64,000 bases of DNA from Hydrogenobacter sp. T-8 (GTDB taxonomy: Bacteria; Aquificota; Aquificia; Aquificales; Aquificaceae). Under the pieces are notes generated by a model. That model did not search any database. It was not told where the DNA came from and worked only from the letters and a program-made list of their open reading frames with translations. The DNA lies in the NCBI RefSeq assembly GCF_011006175.1, contig NZ_CP048795.1:682001-746000 (forward strand), read 5' to 3'. Of this stretch, positions 1 through 10,400 are shown piece by piece. The position numbers were made by a program, and so were the translations under genes. The number at the start of each line of letters is the position of its first letter. Position 1 is the stretch's first letter.

Positions 1-1
1 A

Positions 2-892
2 GAGAAGTACGGCAGGCGAGTGCAAAAGATAACAGTTGCACTACCCTTTACCTGTCCCAACATAGATGGCACAAAGGCAAGGGGTGGATGCACCTACTGT
101 TTTTCTGGCACAAGACCCGCACACCTTGAGCCATACATTCCTCTGCGTCAACAGATAGAGGAGGGCATAAGAAGGGCAAAAAACCGATACGGTGAAAGGC
201 TCTACTTTTTCATATACTACCAGTCCTACTCTAACACCTACGGAGAGTATGAATACCTCAAGTCTGTTTACGACACCGCTCTTGAATTTGAAGAGGTGGT
301 GGGTATAGATGTGGGGACTCGTCCAGACTGTGTTCCAGAGTGGGTGCTTGACCTTCTTGAAAGCTACTCAAAAAGAGGGCTTGAGGTATGGGTAGAATAT
401 GGGCTCCAGAGTGCTAACTTCAAAACCCTGAGGTTTATAAACAGGGCTCATGGAGTTTCTGACTTTGTGGATGCGGTGCTGAGGACAAAGAAAAGAAACC
501 TAAAGGTGTGTGCCCACATAATCTTGGGACTGCCTTACGAAGACCAAGAAGACATGCTTGAAACGGGCAAGCTCATAGCAAGCCTACCAGTAGATGGCAT
601 AAAGATTCATCCTTTACATATAATAAAAAACACAAAGATGGCGGAACAGTATCTAAGGGGTGAGTTTGCTGTGCTTAGCCTCCAAGAGTATGCAAAAAGA
701 GCTGTTGACATTCTGGAAATACTACCACCACAGATGGTAATACATAGGCTCACTGGAGAGGTAGAACCAGACAGGCTCATAGCACCAGACTACTGCACCT
801 ATGCTAAGAAGCAAGAGGTCATAAAGGCAATAGAAGAAGAGCTTGTAAGACGAGGAAGCTATCAAGGCTGTAAGCAACCCTTTAACCGATGA
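2..892 (+). CDS. Radical SAM protein, TIGR01212/YhcC family (5' end outside window)
   Basis: Radical SAM protein of the YhcC/YtqA (TIGR01212) type; its substrate is not established here. The iron-sulfur cysteines are visible in CPNIDGTKARGGCTYC, with the CxxC pair typical of the family. Reading continues in frame upstream of the GTG at 20 as EKYGRRV, which matches the RRYGQKVHKLT-like stretch preceding the cluster in YhcC proteins. The GTG at 20 is therefore probably internal, and the true start lies before the window. The 3' end overlaps the next start (ATG at 889) by 4 bp, so the two genes are probably co-transcribed. The family assignment is firm; the exact reaction is unknown. Confidence 0.85.
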   Translation, partial: EKYGRRVQKITVALPFTCPNIDGTKARGGCTYCFSGTRPAHLEPYIPLRQQIEEGIRRAKNRYGERLYFFIYYQSYSNTYGEYEYLKSVYDTALEFEEVVGIDVGTRPDCVPEWVLDLLESYSKRGLEVWVEYGLQSANFKTLRFINRAHGVSDFVDAVLRTKKRNLKVCAHIILGLPYEDQEDMLETGKLIASLPVDGIKIHPLHIIKNTKMAEQYLRGEFAVLSLQEYAKRAVDILEILPPQMVIHRLTGEVEPDRLIAPDYCTYAKKQEVIKAIEEELVRRGSYQGCKQPFNR

Positions 893-2082
893 AGAAGCAT
901 CACTGGGCTCTGATATCTCTTTCTGTTAACCTGCTTCAAGCACTTCTTAAGTTCATAGCGGGGATTTTGACAGGAAGCCTATCTATGGTGGGTGAAGCGG
1001 TTCATTCTCTTTCCGACTCCTTTGCCTCTGTGGTAGCCTTTATTACCATAAAGCTCTCCGACAAGAAAACTAAGAGGTTTCCATATGGTCTATACAAGCT
1101 GGAAAACATAGGCTCTATAGTGATAGCCTTCTTCCTGCTTTTGACCGCCTATGAGATGATAAGGAGGGCTATAAGCAAGGAGGTGGTAGTAAAGGAAGAG
1201 TATCTTGGCTTGGGTCTTGGTGTGGTGGTCTTTTCTCTCCTTAGCTCTCTGACCCTTTCCTTTCTTGAAAGAAGGGCAGGCAAAAGGCTCAACTCTCCTA
1301 CCCTTATAGCGGACTCTTACCACACTCTTACCGATGCCTTTGGCTCTTCTTTGGTGCTTATGAGCCTTTTGGGAGTTTACATGGGCTATCAGCTTGACAG
1401 ATACTTTGCCTTTGGTGTTGCCTTACTTATAAGCTATACCGCTTTTAGCATACTTTGGAAAGAGGTATCGGTGCTATTGGATGTGTCTGCGGATGAAAAG
1501 ACCCTTGATAGAATAAGGCAGGTGCTTCTCTCTTTCCCAGAGGTCAAGGAGATAAAGGGTCTTTTTGTGAGAAGTTCTGGTGGAAAGCTCTTTGCGGATT
1601 TGGTGATTGCATTGGAGGGTAGAGACTTTATAAGAATGCACCAACTTGTTGACCAAATAGAGGAGAAGCTAAAGGAAGAGATAAGGGAGCTTGATATGGT
1701 CTTTATACACTATGAACCTGTGGATGGTGAAGACCTAAGGGTAGGGGTGCTTGTGGATGAAAGAGGAAATATAAGCCAAAAGTTTGAAAGAGCTAAGGAA
1801 CTTCTTATCTTTGGTGACTCTCCAGAGAGGATAAAAGAGTTGCCAAAAGATGAAGTAGATATATCTGAGCTCGTATGCAATAAAGGTTTGCTTGTGGTCA
1901 TCTGCGGACATCATCCAGAATCCTCAAAGGCGAAGGGAATTTTAAGTCAGAGGGGCGTATTTGTTTGGGAAACAGAGGAGAAAAACCCTTACAAGGCTCT
2001 GAAAGAGGTGGTTTATAATTTATGCGATGTCAAAAGTACTCATAAAGAAGGTCAGGCTCATAGACCCCTCTCAAAACCTTGA
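889..2082 (+). CDS. Cation diffusion facilitator transporter with C-terminal NifX-like domain
   Basis: CDF-family divalent cation/proton antiporter of the inner membrane. The paired metal-binding motifs are seen as HSLSD (H39, D43) and HTLTD (H145, D149), within about six hydrophobic segments covering residues 1-200. A cytoplasmic ferredoxin-like domain follows to about residue 275. From about residue 283 there is an extra domain of about 90 residues (VGVLVDERGNISQKFERAK...) that resembles the dinitrogenase iron-molybdenum cofactor (NifX/NifB C-terminal) fold. This makes the protein longer than a usual CDF of about 300 residues. The last 56 bp overlap pyrC. The metal substrate is unknown; the extra domain suggests metal sensing or delivery (inference). 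Confidence 0.85.
   Translation: MKKHHWALISLSVNLLQALLKFIAGILTGSLSMVGEAVHSLSDSFASVVAFITIKLSDKKTKRFPYGLYKLENIGSIVIAFFLLLTAYEMIRRAISKEVVVKEEYLGLGLGVVVFSLLSSLTLSFLERRAGKRLNSPTLIADSYHTLTDAFGSSLVLMSLLGVYMGYQLDRYFAFGVALLISYTAFSILWKEVSVLLDVSADEKTLDRIRQVLLSFPEVKEIKGLFVRSSGGKLFADLVIALEGRDFIRMHQLVDQIEEKLKEEIRELDMVFIHYEPVDGEDLRVGVLVDERGNISQKFERAKELLIFGDSPERIKELPKDEVDISELVCNKGLLVVICGHHPESSKAKGILSQRGVFVWETEEKNPYKALKEVVYNLCDVKSTHKEGQAHRPLSKP
2014..2019 (+). promoter_or_regulatory. -10-like element of pyrC
   Basis: TATAAT lies inside the end of the CDF gene, 7 nt before the ATG at 2027. The position would give pyrC its own leaderless or nearly leaderless transcript. No convincing -35 box was identified. Confidence 0.4.
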
Positions 2083-3301
2083 CAGCACAAAGGACATTCT
2101 TATAGAAAAGGGAAAGATAAAAGCCATAGGGGATGACATTTTTGAGCTTGAAGCTCAGCTTATAGAAGGTCATGGTCTTATTGCCTGCCCCTCTTTTGTA
2201 GACCTGCATGTGCATCTGAGAGACCCAGGTCAAGAATACAAGGAGAACTTGGAAAGCGGTATGAAATGTGCTGTCGCTGGGGGTTTTACCACCCTTGTAT
2301 GCATGCCAAACACCAAGCCAGCTATAGACTCACCAGAGATTGCACAGTATATAGTTAGAAAGGCGGAGGATATAGGTCTTTGTAGAGTTCTACCCTCTGG
2401 CGCTATAACTAAGGGGAGAAAGGGACAAGAGCTTGTGGACTTTTTTGCCTTGAAAGAGGCTGGATGTGTTGCCTTTACCGACGATGGTGCTCCTCTTATG
2501 GACTCAAGACTTATGGAAAAAGCTCTAAAGCTCACCGCTCAGATTGGCTCTTTTATAATGAACCACTGCGAGGATGACAGGATTGCCAACGGGCATATAA
2601 ACGAGGGGTATGTAAGTTCATTGCTTGGTATAGGGTCAAGACCTGCAGGTGCGGAAGACCTTTTGGTGGCGAGGGACTGCATACTTGCCTACCACGCGGG
2701 CGGGCATATCCATATACAGCATCTTAGCTCTTCCTTGAGCGTGGAGATAATAAGGTTTTTCAAGGAAAAGGGGGCAAGGATAACCTGTGAGGTAAACCCC
2801 TACCATCTTCTCTTTACAGAAGAAGAAATTCTAAACTCTTACTCTAATGCAAAGGTAAACCCACCACTAAGAAGTCAAAAGCATCGCAGAGCTCTTTTGG
2901 AGGCACTCAAGGACGGAACAATAGACTGCATAGCGACAGACCATGCTCCTCATGCACTTTGGGAAAAGGGGCAGATAGAAAAGGCTATGCCTGGCATGAT
3001 AGGATTGCAAACCGCTTTGCCAATGATGCTCCAGCTTGTAAGAGAAGGACATATAAGCCTCTCAAGGATGGTGGAGTTAATGTCTTGCACACCTGCAAAA
3101 ATACTCGGTCTTGCAGACTGTGGAAGCCTAAGGGAAGGCTCAAAAGCGAATTTGGTGCTCTTTGACCCAGAAAAGGAATGGGTTCTCAATGAAGAGACAA
3201 ACCTCTCAAGGTCCAAAAACACACCGCTTTGGGGTAAAAGGCTCAAAGGTAAGGTTCTTTATACTATCTTTGAAGGTAGGATAGTTTATCAGGATGTTTA
3301 A
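2027..3301 (+). CDS. pyrC: Dihydroorotase
   Basis: Type I dihydroorotase of about 424 residues, interconverting carbamoyl-aspartate and dihydroorotate in pyrimidine synthesis. The metal-binding motif DLHVHLRDPG is near residue 60, NHCEDD is in the middle, and TDHAPHA is near residue 305, as expected for the amidohydrolase barrel. The start at 2027 gives MSKVLIKKVRLIDP, a typical N-terminus; it lies within the upstream CDF gene. Another ATG at 2022 is out of this frame. The stop overlaps the tyrA start by 8 bp. The length is normal and all catalytic motifs appear intact. Confidence 0.95.
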   Translation: MSKVLIKKVRLIDPSQNLDSTKDILIEKGKIKAIGDDIFELEAQLIEGHGLIACPSFVDLHVHLRDPGQEYKENLESGMKCAVAGGFTTLVCMPNTKPAIDSPEIAQYIVRKAEDIGLCRVLPSGAITKGRKGQELVDFFALKEAGCVAFTDDGAPLMDSRLMEKALKLTAQIGSFIMNHCEDDRIANGHINEGYVSSLLGIGSRPAGAEDLLVARDCILAYHAGGHIHIQHLSSSLSVEIIRFFKEKGARITCEVNPYHLLFTEEEILNSYSNAKVNPPLRSQKHRRALLEALKDGTIDCIATDHAPHALWEKGQIEKAMPGMIGLQTALPMMLQLVREGHISLSRMVELMSCTPAKILGLADCGSLREGSKANLVLFDPEKEWVLNEETNLSRSKNTPLWGKRLKGKVLYTIFEGRIVYQDV

Positions 3302-4145
3302 GAGAGTTGCGGTAGTAGGTGTTGGCTTTATGGGAGGCTCTTTTGCTCTTGCCTGTAGGGAAGCGATTGGCTGTGAAGTCTTTGGGATAGATATAAATCC
3401 TCAAGCGTTAGAAAAAGGCAAGCAACTGGGTGTCATTCAAGAGGGCTCAACTGACCTCAAGAGTATAAGCCTGTTTGAGCCAGACTTGGTGATGTTGGCA
3501 ACGCCTGTGAGAACCTTTGTTCCGATAGCAGAGGTTATAAAAGACCATATAAGCAAGGAGTGTGTAGTTTCCGACCTTGGCTCGGTAAAGGGAAGGCTTG
3601 TTTACAGGCTGGAAGAAATACTTGGCGAAAGGTTTGTGGGAGGACATCCTATAGCAGGCACAGAAAAGGCGGGAGTGGAAAACTCTCTGAAAGACCTCTT
3701 TAGAGGAAAGCGATTTATCCTCACACCCACAGAAAAAACTCACAGGGAAACAAAGGAAAAGATAAAAGACCTGTGGACTAAAATCGGCTCTTTGGTTGAA
3801 GAAATGGACCCATACGTGCATGACTTTGTTTTTGGAGTGGTTTCTCACCTGCCTCATGCGGTAGCCTTTGCCCTGATGGATGCGGTAGAAAGGCTAAGCA
3901 AAGAGATAGACCTCTTTAGATACCCTGGCGGTGGCTTTAGGGACTTCACTCGTATAGCTGGCTCTGACCCAGTTATGTGGAGGGATATTTTTTTGGAAAA
4001 CTCCCAGGAGGTGGTCAAAGCTATAGAGGTGTTTATGTCCTCTTTGCAAAGACTAAGGGAAGCCATAAGGGGAGGGAAAGAAGAGGAACTCACTGAGTAT
4101 CTTCGCAAAGCGAGTGCAAAAAGAAGGTCTTTGGAGATTTCTTAA
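3294..4145 (+). CDS. tyrA: Prephenate dehydrogenase
   Basis: NAD(P)-dependent prephenate (or arogenate) dehydrogenase of tyrosine synthesis, 283 residues. The Rossmann nucleotide motif GVGFMGG sits at residues 9-15, and the family motif GGHPIAGTEKAG is near residue 120, with SHLPHAVAFAL further on. It lacks fused chorismate mutase or ACT domains and so resembles the monofunctional TyrA characterised from Aquifex aeolicus. It overlaps pyrC by 8 bp and is likely translationally coupled to it. Its stop codon lies within the first unit of a Pho-box-like direct repeat. Confidence 0.93.
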   Translation: MFKRVAVVGVGFMGGSFALACREAIGCEVFGIDINPQALEKGKQLGVIQEGSTDLKSISLFEPDLVMLATPVRTFVPIAEVIKDHISKECVVSDLGSVKGRLVYRLEEILGERFVGGHPIAGTEKAGVENSLKDLFRGKRFILTPTEKTHRETKEKIKDLWTKIGSLVEEMDPYVHDFVFGVVSHLPHAVAFALMDAVERLSKEIDLFRYPGGGFRDFTRIAGSDPVMWRDIFLENSQEVVKAIEVFMSSLQRLREAIRGGKEEELTEYLRKASAKRRSLEIS

Positions 4146-4170
4146 CCAAATCTTAACCAATTCTTAGCAT
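4141..4170 (+). promoter_or_regulatory. Pho-box-like triple direct repeat
   Basis: Three 8-bp units, CTTAACCA (4141-4148), CTTAACCA (4152-4159) and CTTAGCAT (4163-4170), are separated by 3-bp spacers, an 11-bp period. This matches the spacing of Pho-regulon operators, especially the cyanobacterial CTTAACCT-type box. It directly precedes the remains of an alkaline phosphatase gene. The array overlaps the tyrA stop codon. The cognate PhoB-like regulator is not in the window. Confidence 0.6.
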
Positions 4171-4786
4171 AGGAAGGTTTGGCGTAGAGGGTTGTCCAGA
4201 GCAAAACAAGACTTCTATGCTGGGTGCGGACCCAAAAAGGTGGTTTTTCTCAAAACTAAGGGAGGGGAACTATCGTTGGAAGGTGTGGGCAAGTAGTGTG
4301 CAGTTCTCAAGGTCTCAGACAGATGGTAAGTTTGGCTCTTTGGATGCTTGGGACGGCTACGCAGGGGAGAGGTCTCAGATACTTAACTTTTTGAAGGAAA
4401 GGGGTATGAATAATCTAATTGCCATAACTGGCGATAGGCATGCAAGCCTTGTGACGGAAATTCCAGAAAGCTACGAAAGACCAGAGAGACTCCTTGGTGC
4501 AGAGTTTATGACGCCTGCGGTGTCTTCTATCAATGCAAAAGAAGGTGGCTGGTGGAGGAGAAATTGGAGCTATGCATCCCTTGAGGAATTCCAACAGGCG
4601 GAGATGAAACAAAACCCTTGGATAAGACACATAAACTCCATAGACTGCTGGGGCTATAGCGTGCTTAGGCTAGCAAAAGACAGTGCGGTCTGCACCATAT
4701 ATTCGGTAGACAAATACAGAAAAGACTCAGAGAAGAAAATAGACGCACAGTTTACCTATGCTAATGGTAGGTTAGAGAGAGCTTAG
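4157..4786 (+). pseudogene. PhoD-type alkaline phosphatase remnant (C-terminal part only)
   Basis: The frame opens just after a stop at 4154-4156 and runs to 4786. From the ATG at 4217 it gives 189 residues with features of the C-terminal third of PhoD phosphatases: MLGADPKRWFFSKL, WDGYAGERSQILNFL, AITGDRHASLVTEI and AEFMTPAVSS. The N-terminal domain and most metal ligands of a roughly 500-residue PhoD are absent, and no signal peptide is present. The bases before the ATG read SIGRFGVEG...QNKTSMLG, which looks like two PhoD segments joined by a deletion. It is most simply a decayed gene, although a short product could still be made. Its 3' end overlaps the opposite-strand zinc-ribbon gene by 15 bp. 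Confidence 0.75.
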
Positions 4787-5146
4787 GAGCTTTTGTATAT
4801 GTTTTTCAACAACAGAGTTTCCCTTTTCAAAACCTACGTACCTTATACAGTCTATGGCTTCTCCTGTTCCTATACTATGCAACGCATCCACTATGGCTAT
4901 TAGCTCGTAAGTATCTGAGCTTTCTCTAAAAAGTTTGCAAAGCTCTTGAACCGCACTTTTGACCTTCCTCTTACCTATAAGCTCTATGATAAACATCCTT
5001 GTTTGAACTACTGGGTTCCTCAAGCCAAGGATAAGCTTACTGTCAAAGTCAAGAGAATGAAAGGACTCAAGGTTTGCACCACAATTTGGGCAAGTACGGT
5101 CATCTTCTTTTACCTCATGCCAACAGTAAGGACAAAACCACACCAT
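4772..5146 (-). CDS. Zinc-ribbon protein with HEAT-like repeats
   Basis: Protein of 124 residues. An N-terminal zinc ribbon CPYCWHEVKEDDRTCPNCG (two CxxC pairs) is followed by two or three short helical repeats of HEAT/PBS-lyase type (AVQELCKLFRESSDTYELIAIVDALHSIGTGEAIDCI). Such proteins usually act as small scaffolds; no partner can be named. The start ATG at 5146 is 20 bp from the divergent serS start. On this strand, TATTTT sits 7 nt before the ATG, so the pair shares a promoter core. Confidence 0.7.
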   Translation of the reverse strand: MVWFCPYCWHEVKEDDRTCPNCGANLESFHSLDFDSKLILGLRNPVVQTRMFIIELIGKRKVKSAVQELCKLFRESSDTYELIAIVDALHSIGTGEAIDCIRYVGFEKGNSVVEKHIQKLLSSL

Positions 5147-5148
5147 AG

Positions 5149-6441
<1,293 letters not shown>

Positions 6442-6464
6442 TTTAGCAAAGGCTTAAAGCATGG

Positions 6465-6470
6465 TATAAT
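6465..6470 (+). promoter_or_regulatory. -10-like element before the first Rpn gene
   Basis: TATAAT lies 7 nt before the GTG at 6478, with no Shine-Dalgarno sequence between. This is a clear example of the near-leaderless arrangement repeated through the window. Confidence 0.5.
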
Positions 6471-6477
6471 CCTTAAC

Positions 6478-7425
6478 GTGTCTTCAAAAGACATAGCCCT
6501 AAAAGACATATTTGAAGAAATCCCTTACAGGCTTAGCAAAATACTTGCACCAGCACCCATAAAGGAACTGCTACCCACAAACTTCCCTTCCACAGAGCTA
6601 AGAGTGGACTTTTTAGCAAGGCTTGAGGATGAAAGCATACTGCATATAGAGTTCCAATCCTTTAACGATACAAACATGCCCTTTAGAATGCTACGCTATT
6701 ACCTTGCTATATTGGAGAGATATCCAACCAGTCCCATAAAACAGCTCCTTGTTTATGTAGGAAACAGAAAGTTAAGGATGAAGTCAAGGCTAAGGCTTAG
6801 AAACCTTAGCTTTAGCTATGAGATGATTGACATAAGGCAGGTAGACTGCAAAGTGCTTTTGGAAAGCCCAGACCCTATGGATAGGCTTTTAGCTTGTTTG
6901 TGTAAGGTGGAGGACGAGGCATATCTGATAGAGAAACTCATAAAGACTATGGAAGGCATGAACGAGGAAGAAAGGAAGGACTATCTACTGAAGGCATTGA
7001 CACTGACAGAGTTAAGACCTAACTTAAGGATAAAGTTGACAGAGGAGGTCAGGCACATGCCTATAGTGGTCAGACCTGAGGATATAAGATTGCCAAAGAG
7101 AAAGTTGAGAAAGGACATTCTGTATAGGCTTGGGCTTGAGGAGGGTAAGCAGATTGGACTTGAAGAGGGTAAACAGATTGGGCTTGAAGAAGGTAAGCGG
7201 ATTGGACTTGAGGAAGGTAAACAGATTGGACTGGAGGAAGGTCTTTTAAAGTCTGCACAGGATATGCTTATAGCCATAATTGAGGGTAAACTTGGCTATG
7301 TGCCAGAAGGTCTGGAGGGAAGGGTAAGGGAGATAAAAGATAGAGAGTTTTTGTATGCTTTGATTAAAAAGTTGATAGCCTCTGAAAAGGTGTTGGAGGT
7401 CTTGAAAAAGGAGTTGAATATCTAA
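6478..7425 (+). CDS. Rpn-family PD-(D/E)XK nuclease/transposase-like protein, copy 1
   Basis: Protein of 315 residues of the Rpn (recombination-promoting nuclease) / transposase_31-like group. The nuclease core is visible as LRVDFLARLEDESILHIEFQSF, where D and the E-x-Q motif correspond to the PD-(D/E)XK active site. A helical region follows. From about residue 219 the octapeptide GLEEGKQI is repeated four and a half times. The GTG start is chosen because the paralogue at 10877 aligns from KDIALKD and TATAAT lies just upstream. The paralogue is almost identical over about 230 residues but has only one octapeptide. These proteins move or damage DNA in other bacteria; whether this one is active is not known. 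Confidence 0.8.
   Translation: MSSKDIALKDIFEEIPYRLSKILAPAPIKELLPTNFPSTELRVDFLARLEDESILHIEFQSFNDTNMPFRMLRYYLAILERYPTSPIKQLLVYVGNRKLRMKSRLRLRNLSFSYEMIDIRQVDCKVLLESPDPMDRLLACLCKVEDEAYLIEKLIKTMEGMNEEERKDYLLKALTLTELRPNLRIKLTEEVRHMPIVVRPEDIRLPKRKLRKDILYRLGLEEGKQIGLEEGKQIGLEEGKRIGLEEGKQIGLEEGLLKSAQDMLIAIIEGKLGYVPEGLEGRVREIKDREFLYALIKKLIASEKVLEVLKKELNI
7132..7242 (+). repeat. 24-bp tandem repeat encoding GLEEGKQI
   Basis: Four full 24-bp units (7132-7155, 7156-7179, 7180-7203, 7204-7227) and a partial fifth encode GLEEGKQI or GLEEGKRI. The reading frame is kept. The neighbouring paralogue carries one unit, so the copy number has changed since duplication. Confidence 0.9.
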
Positions 7426-7449
7426 TTGGTGTGTTTTTGGCTTGGGGGT

Positions 7450-10400
7450 TTAGTTGTGTGTGAGTTTTCTTTCTATGAGCTCTATTTCCTCCGGAGTTAG
7501 TTTGTATAGTTGATAAACCAGTTGGTCTATTTGTCTTTCAAGCTCTTGGGTGTCCGCATTTGGGTCTTGGGCTTTTATTTGCAATATCTGACTTACAAGC
7601 TCTTCTATTTGCTCCGCTATGGCTTGGTTTTCTTTTGTAATGGGTGGAATGGGAAGAAAGTTCATATATTCAGTAAATCCTCTCGTCGTCCGTCCACCCA
7701 AACGTGCACCTAAGAAGTGTGTATAGTAAAAACTAACCACCTTTGAGTTTAAAAGTCCAAGTAGGTAGTATATGCTAAGATTTCCCTCAGGTATTATAAA
7801 ATAGGTTGTGTTATCACCAACGATACCACTTGGAACATAACAGAACTTAAAACCTATATCGGAATATCCTATTTTATCCTTTAGCAAAAACTCAAGCTTC
7901 TCTTTACTCGGTGGTGCTTGCAATTCATACCATTTTTGATTTCCAGCCCTCTTGATTAGAAAAGATTTGTATTTTTCTAAATGTGCTTTGATAGAAGAGA
8001 GTTTTTCAATATTTACGTTTCTGTATAGCACCAGCATGTATTTATCTTCAGCCTCGTAAATATATCGCTTTATATTTCTTCCTTTAATACATTGCTTTAT
8101 TATCTCTTCTGTCCTCCTCCTCTCCTCCTCATCCCTACAATTAGCCAAAATCTCCTCCCTCCTTTGACTATCTATAATAAAGGCTTCATTAAAGCCTGTC
8201 TTTATCCCAAAGTATATCCTCACATCCCAATCCTTCAATGGCTTCCCTACCTTCTCTATCTTCTCCTTTAGCCTTAGAACCTCTTCCTCTTCCAACACAT
8301 ACACATCATCGCTTAACTTCTCCTGTGAAAGATAAAAAACTTTGCTCCTTATGAACTCTCTTAAGCTACCTTCCTTTAGCTCCCTGTCCGCTACAGCTAC
8401 CTTTATGGCAGGGTTCTTCTCCTTTATCTTGCTAAGTATGACTATGCTCGTGTCTACTGTCGCACTCTCAAATACTCTATGCCCTGCAAAGTCAAGCAAA
8501 AGTTCTATCCTTGTATTCTCCCTTAAATATTTCCTTAGTTTCCTCCCGTATCTTGCCCTCATCCATTTATTGCTCGTTATGTATGACAATACTCCCCCCT
8601 CCTTTAATAGCTCATAGCCCCTAACTATAAAGTATACATACAGGTCCGCAGTAGACTCGTATATGTTTGGATAGTTCTGTCTTAATAGCTCCTTTGTCTC
8701 CTTTAGTCTCTCCTGTCTTACATAGGGTGGGTTTCCTATAACAATATCAAAGCCTTCAACTCCAAACATCCACTCTGGGTCAAACCAGTCCGCTTCAGAA
8801 AGCTGGTCAAAAATGTCAAAGTCCGCTATCTTCTTTGCAAGTTCACTGCTCCAACCACTCCTCTGTAGCATCTCCTTTATCTTCTCCCTTATCTCCTTCG
8901 CTTTCTCTTGAATCCTCTTCTTCTCCTGCCTCGTCCTTACGCTAAAGTGTCTCTTGTATAGCTCCAATAGCTCCTTCCTTAGGTCATTAAATTCCCTCGG
9001 CATAAGGCTATGTTGAGGTCTTTGTAGCTTTATCAGAGTGTTGGCACTTACAAAGTTTGTCTCAAGGTGTGGCAAGGGTTTTATGCCAAGGTTCTCCTTA
9101 CTGGGGTCTATCTTCTGGTCTATTAGCAAAGTTAGGAAAAACCTTAGCTTGGTTATCTGTATAGCTATGGGCTGTATGTCTACGCCATATATGGAGTTCT
9201 GGATTATGTATAGCTTCCTTGCATAGTCTGGCTCTCTTAAGGCTTGGTCAAAGTTCTCGTTTAGCTCCTTCAATAGCTCCTCTCTTACTTCCTTGCTTTC
9301 TCTCTCAAAGATTTCCTCTGCACTCTTCAAAACCTTTTCTTTTTGCTTTTCCTTCCACAGGCTGTTGTCTGGGTCTACCTTCTCAAGAAGTCTTACAAGC
9401 TTATGAAGCACTGCCATAGGAAATGCTCCAGAACCTACCGCAGGGTCTAAAACCTTTATACTGTCTATGCTCTCTACTATTTGCCTTCTCTCTTCTTCTG
9501 TAAGCTCAGGCATCCGCTCAGAACTAAAAAGCTCCTCTAACCTCTTCTCATCAATGTTTGTCTTCCTCTTAAAGTATTCAAGCAAAGCACTCTCCACCAT
9601 AAAGTCCACTATCTCTATAGGTGTGTAGTAGCTTCCTGTTAGTTTCCTTGCGGTTTCCTGTGTCTCTGGATTGTAGCTCGCAAGAAGGTTCTCAAAAATG
9701 TGTCCCAGTAGCTCTGGGTCAAGAGACACTTCTACATCCAAAGGAGTACTCTCATCTGTGGTGAAATTGTAGTCCTTTAGGATATTAATAAGACCTTTAA
9801 CTCTTTCCCTCTTTCTCTCTCCATAAAAATCCGAAAGGTCTTGAGTTCTCTCTTCAGAAAAGAAAAGGTAGTCTGGAATTCTTGCCCTATACTTTTCGTT
9901 TCTCGTAAAGCCATCCACATAGTTTTTATCCTCATCAAGACACTCAAAAAGCCCACCATTGATAAAAGGCACCCTCTCAAAAAGCCTTATAAACTCCTCT
10001 TCGGAAATCTCCAACAGCTCCTTATACCTGTATAGGTTCTTTACTCCAAAGTCCTGTCTGTTTTTTAGAAAATCTTCGTTGTTAGCAAACCTTCTACCTT
10101 TAGCAGGTGTGTTAAGAGTAGCAAAAAATAGGTTTTGCAAAATAGCGTTGTAGTAATTAGTGCCCTTCATAAAGTCCTTCACTATGTGTTTCAAACTTTC
10201 AGGCTCAAAGATAAGGCTTGGAACTAAGTTTTTCTCCTTCAAAAACCATACAAACACAAGCCGTGTAATAAGCCTAATAAGATGCTCTTCCTTTCTTCCA
10301 GAAGGAAAGAATACTTGAGGGTCCTTCAAAGCCCAAGCATACCAGTTTTGAATTTCTCTGTAGAACTCCTTTATGAGAGGCTTTCTTGAGAAACTTTCCT

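Noticed and set aside
20-22. GTG as the true start of the first gene
   Set aside because: Conserved family residues (EKYGRRV) continue in frame upstream to the window edge, so the start is outside.
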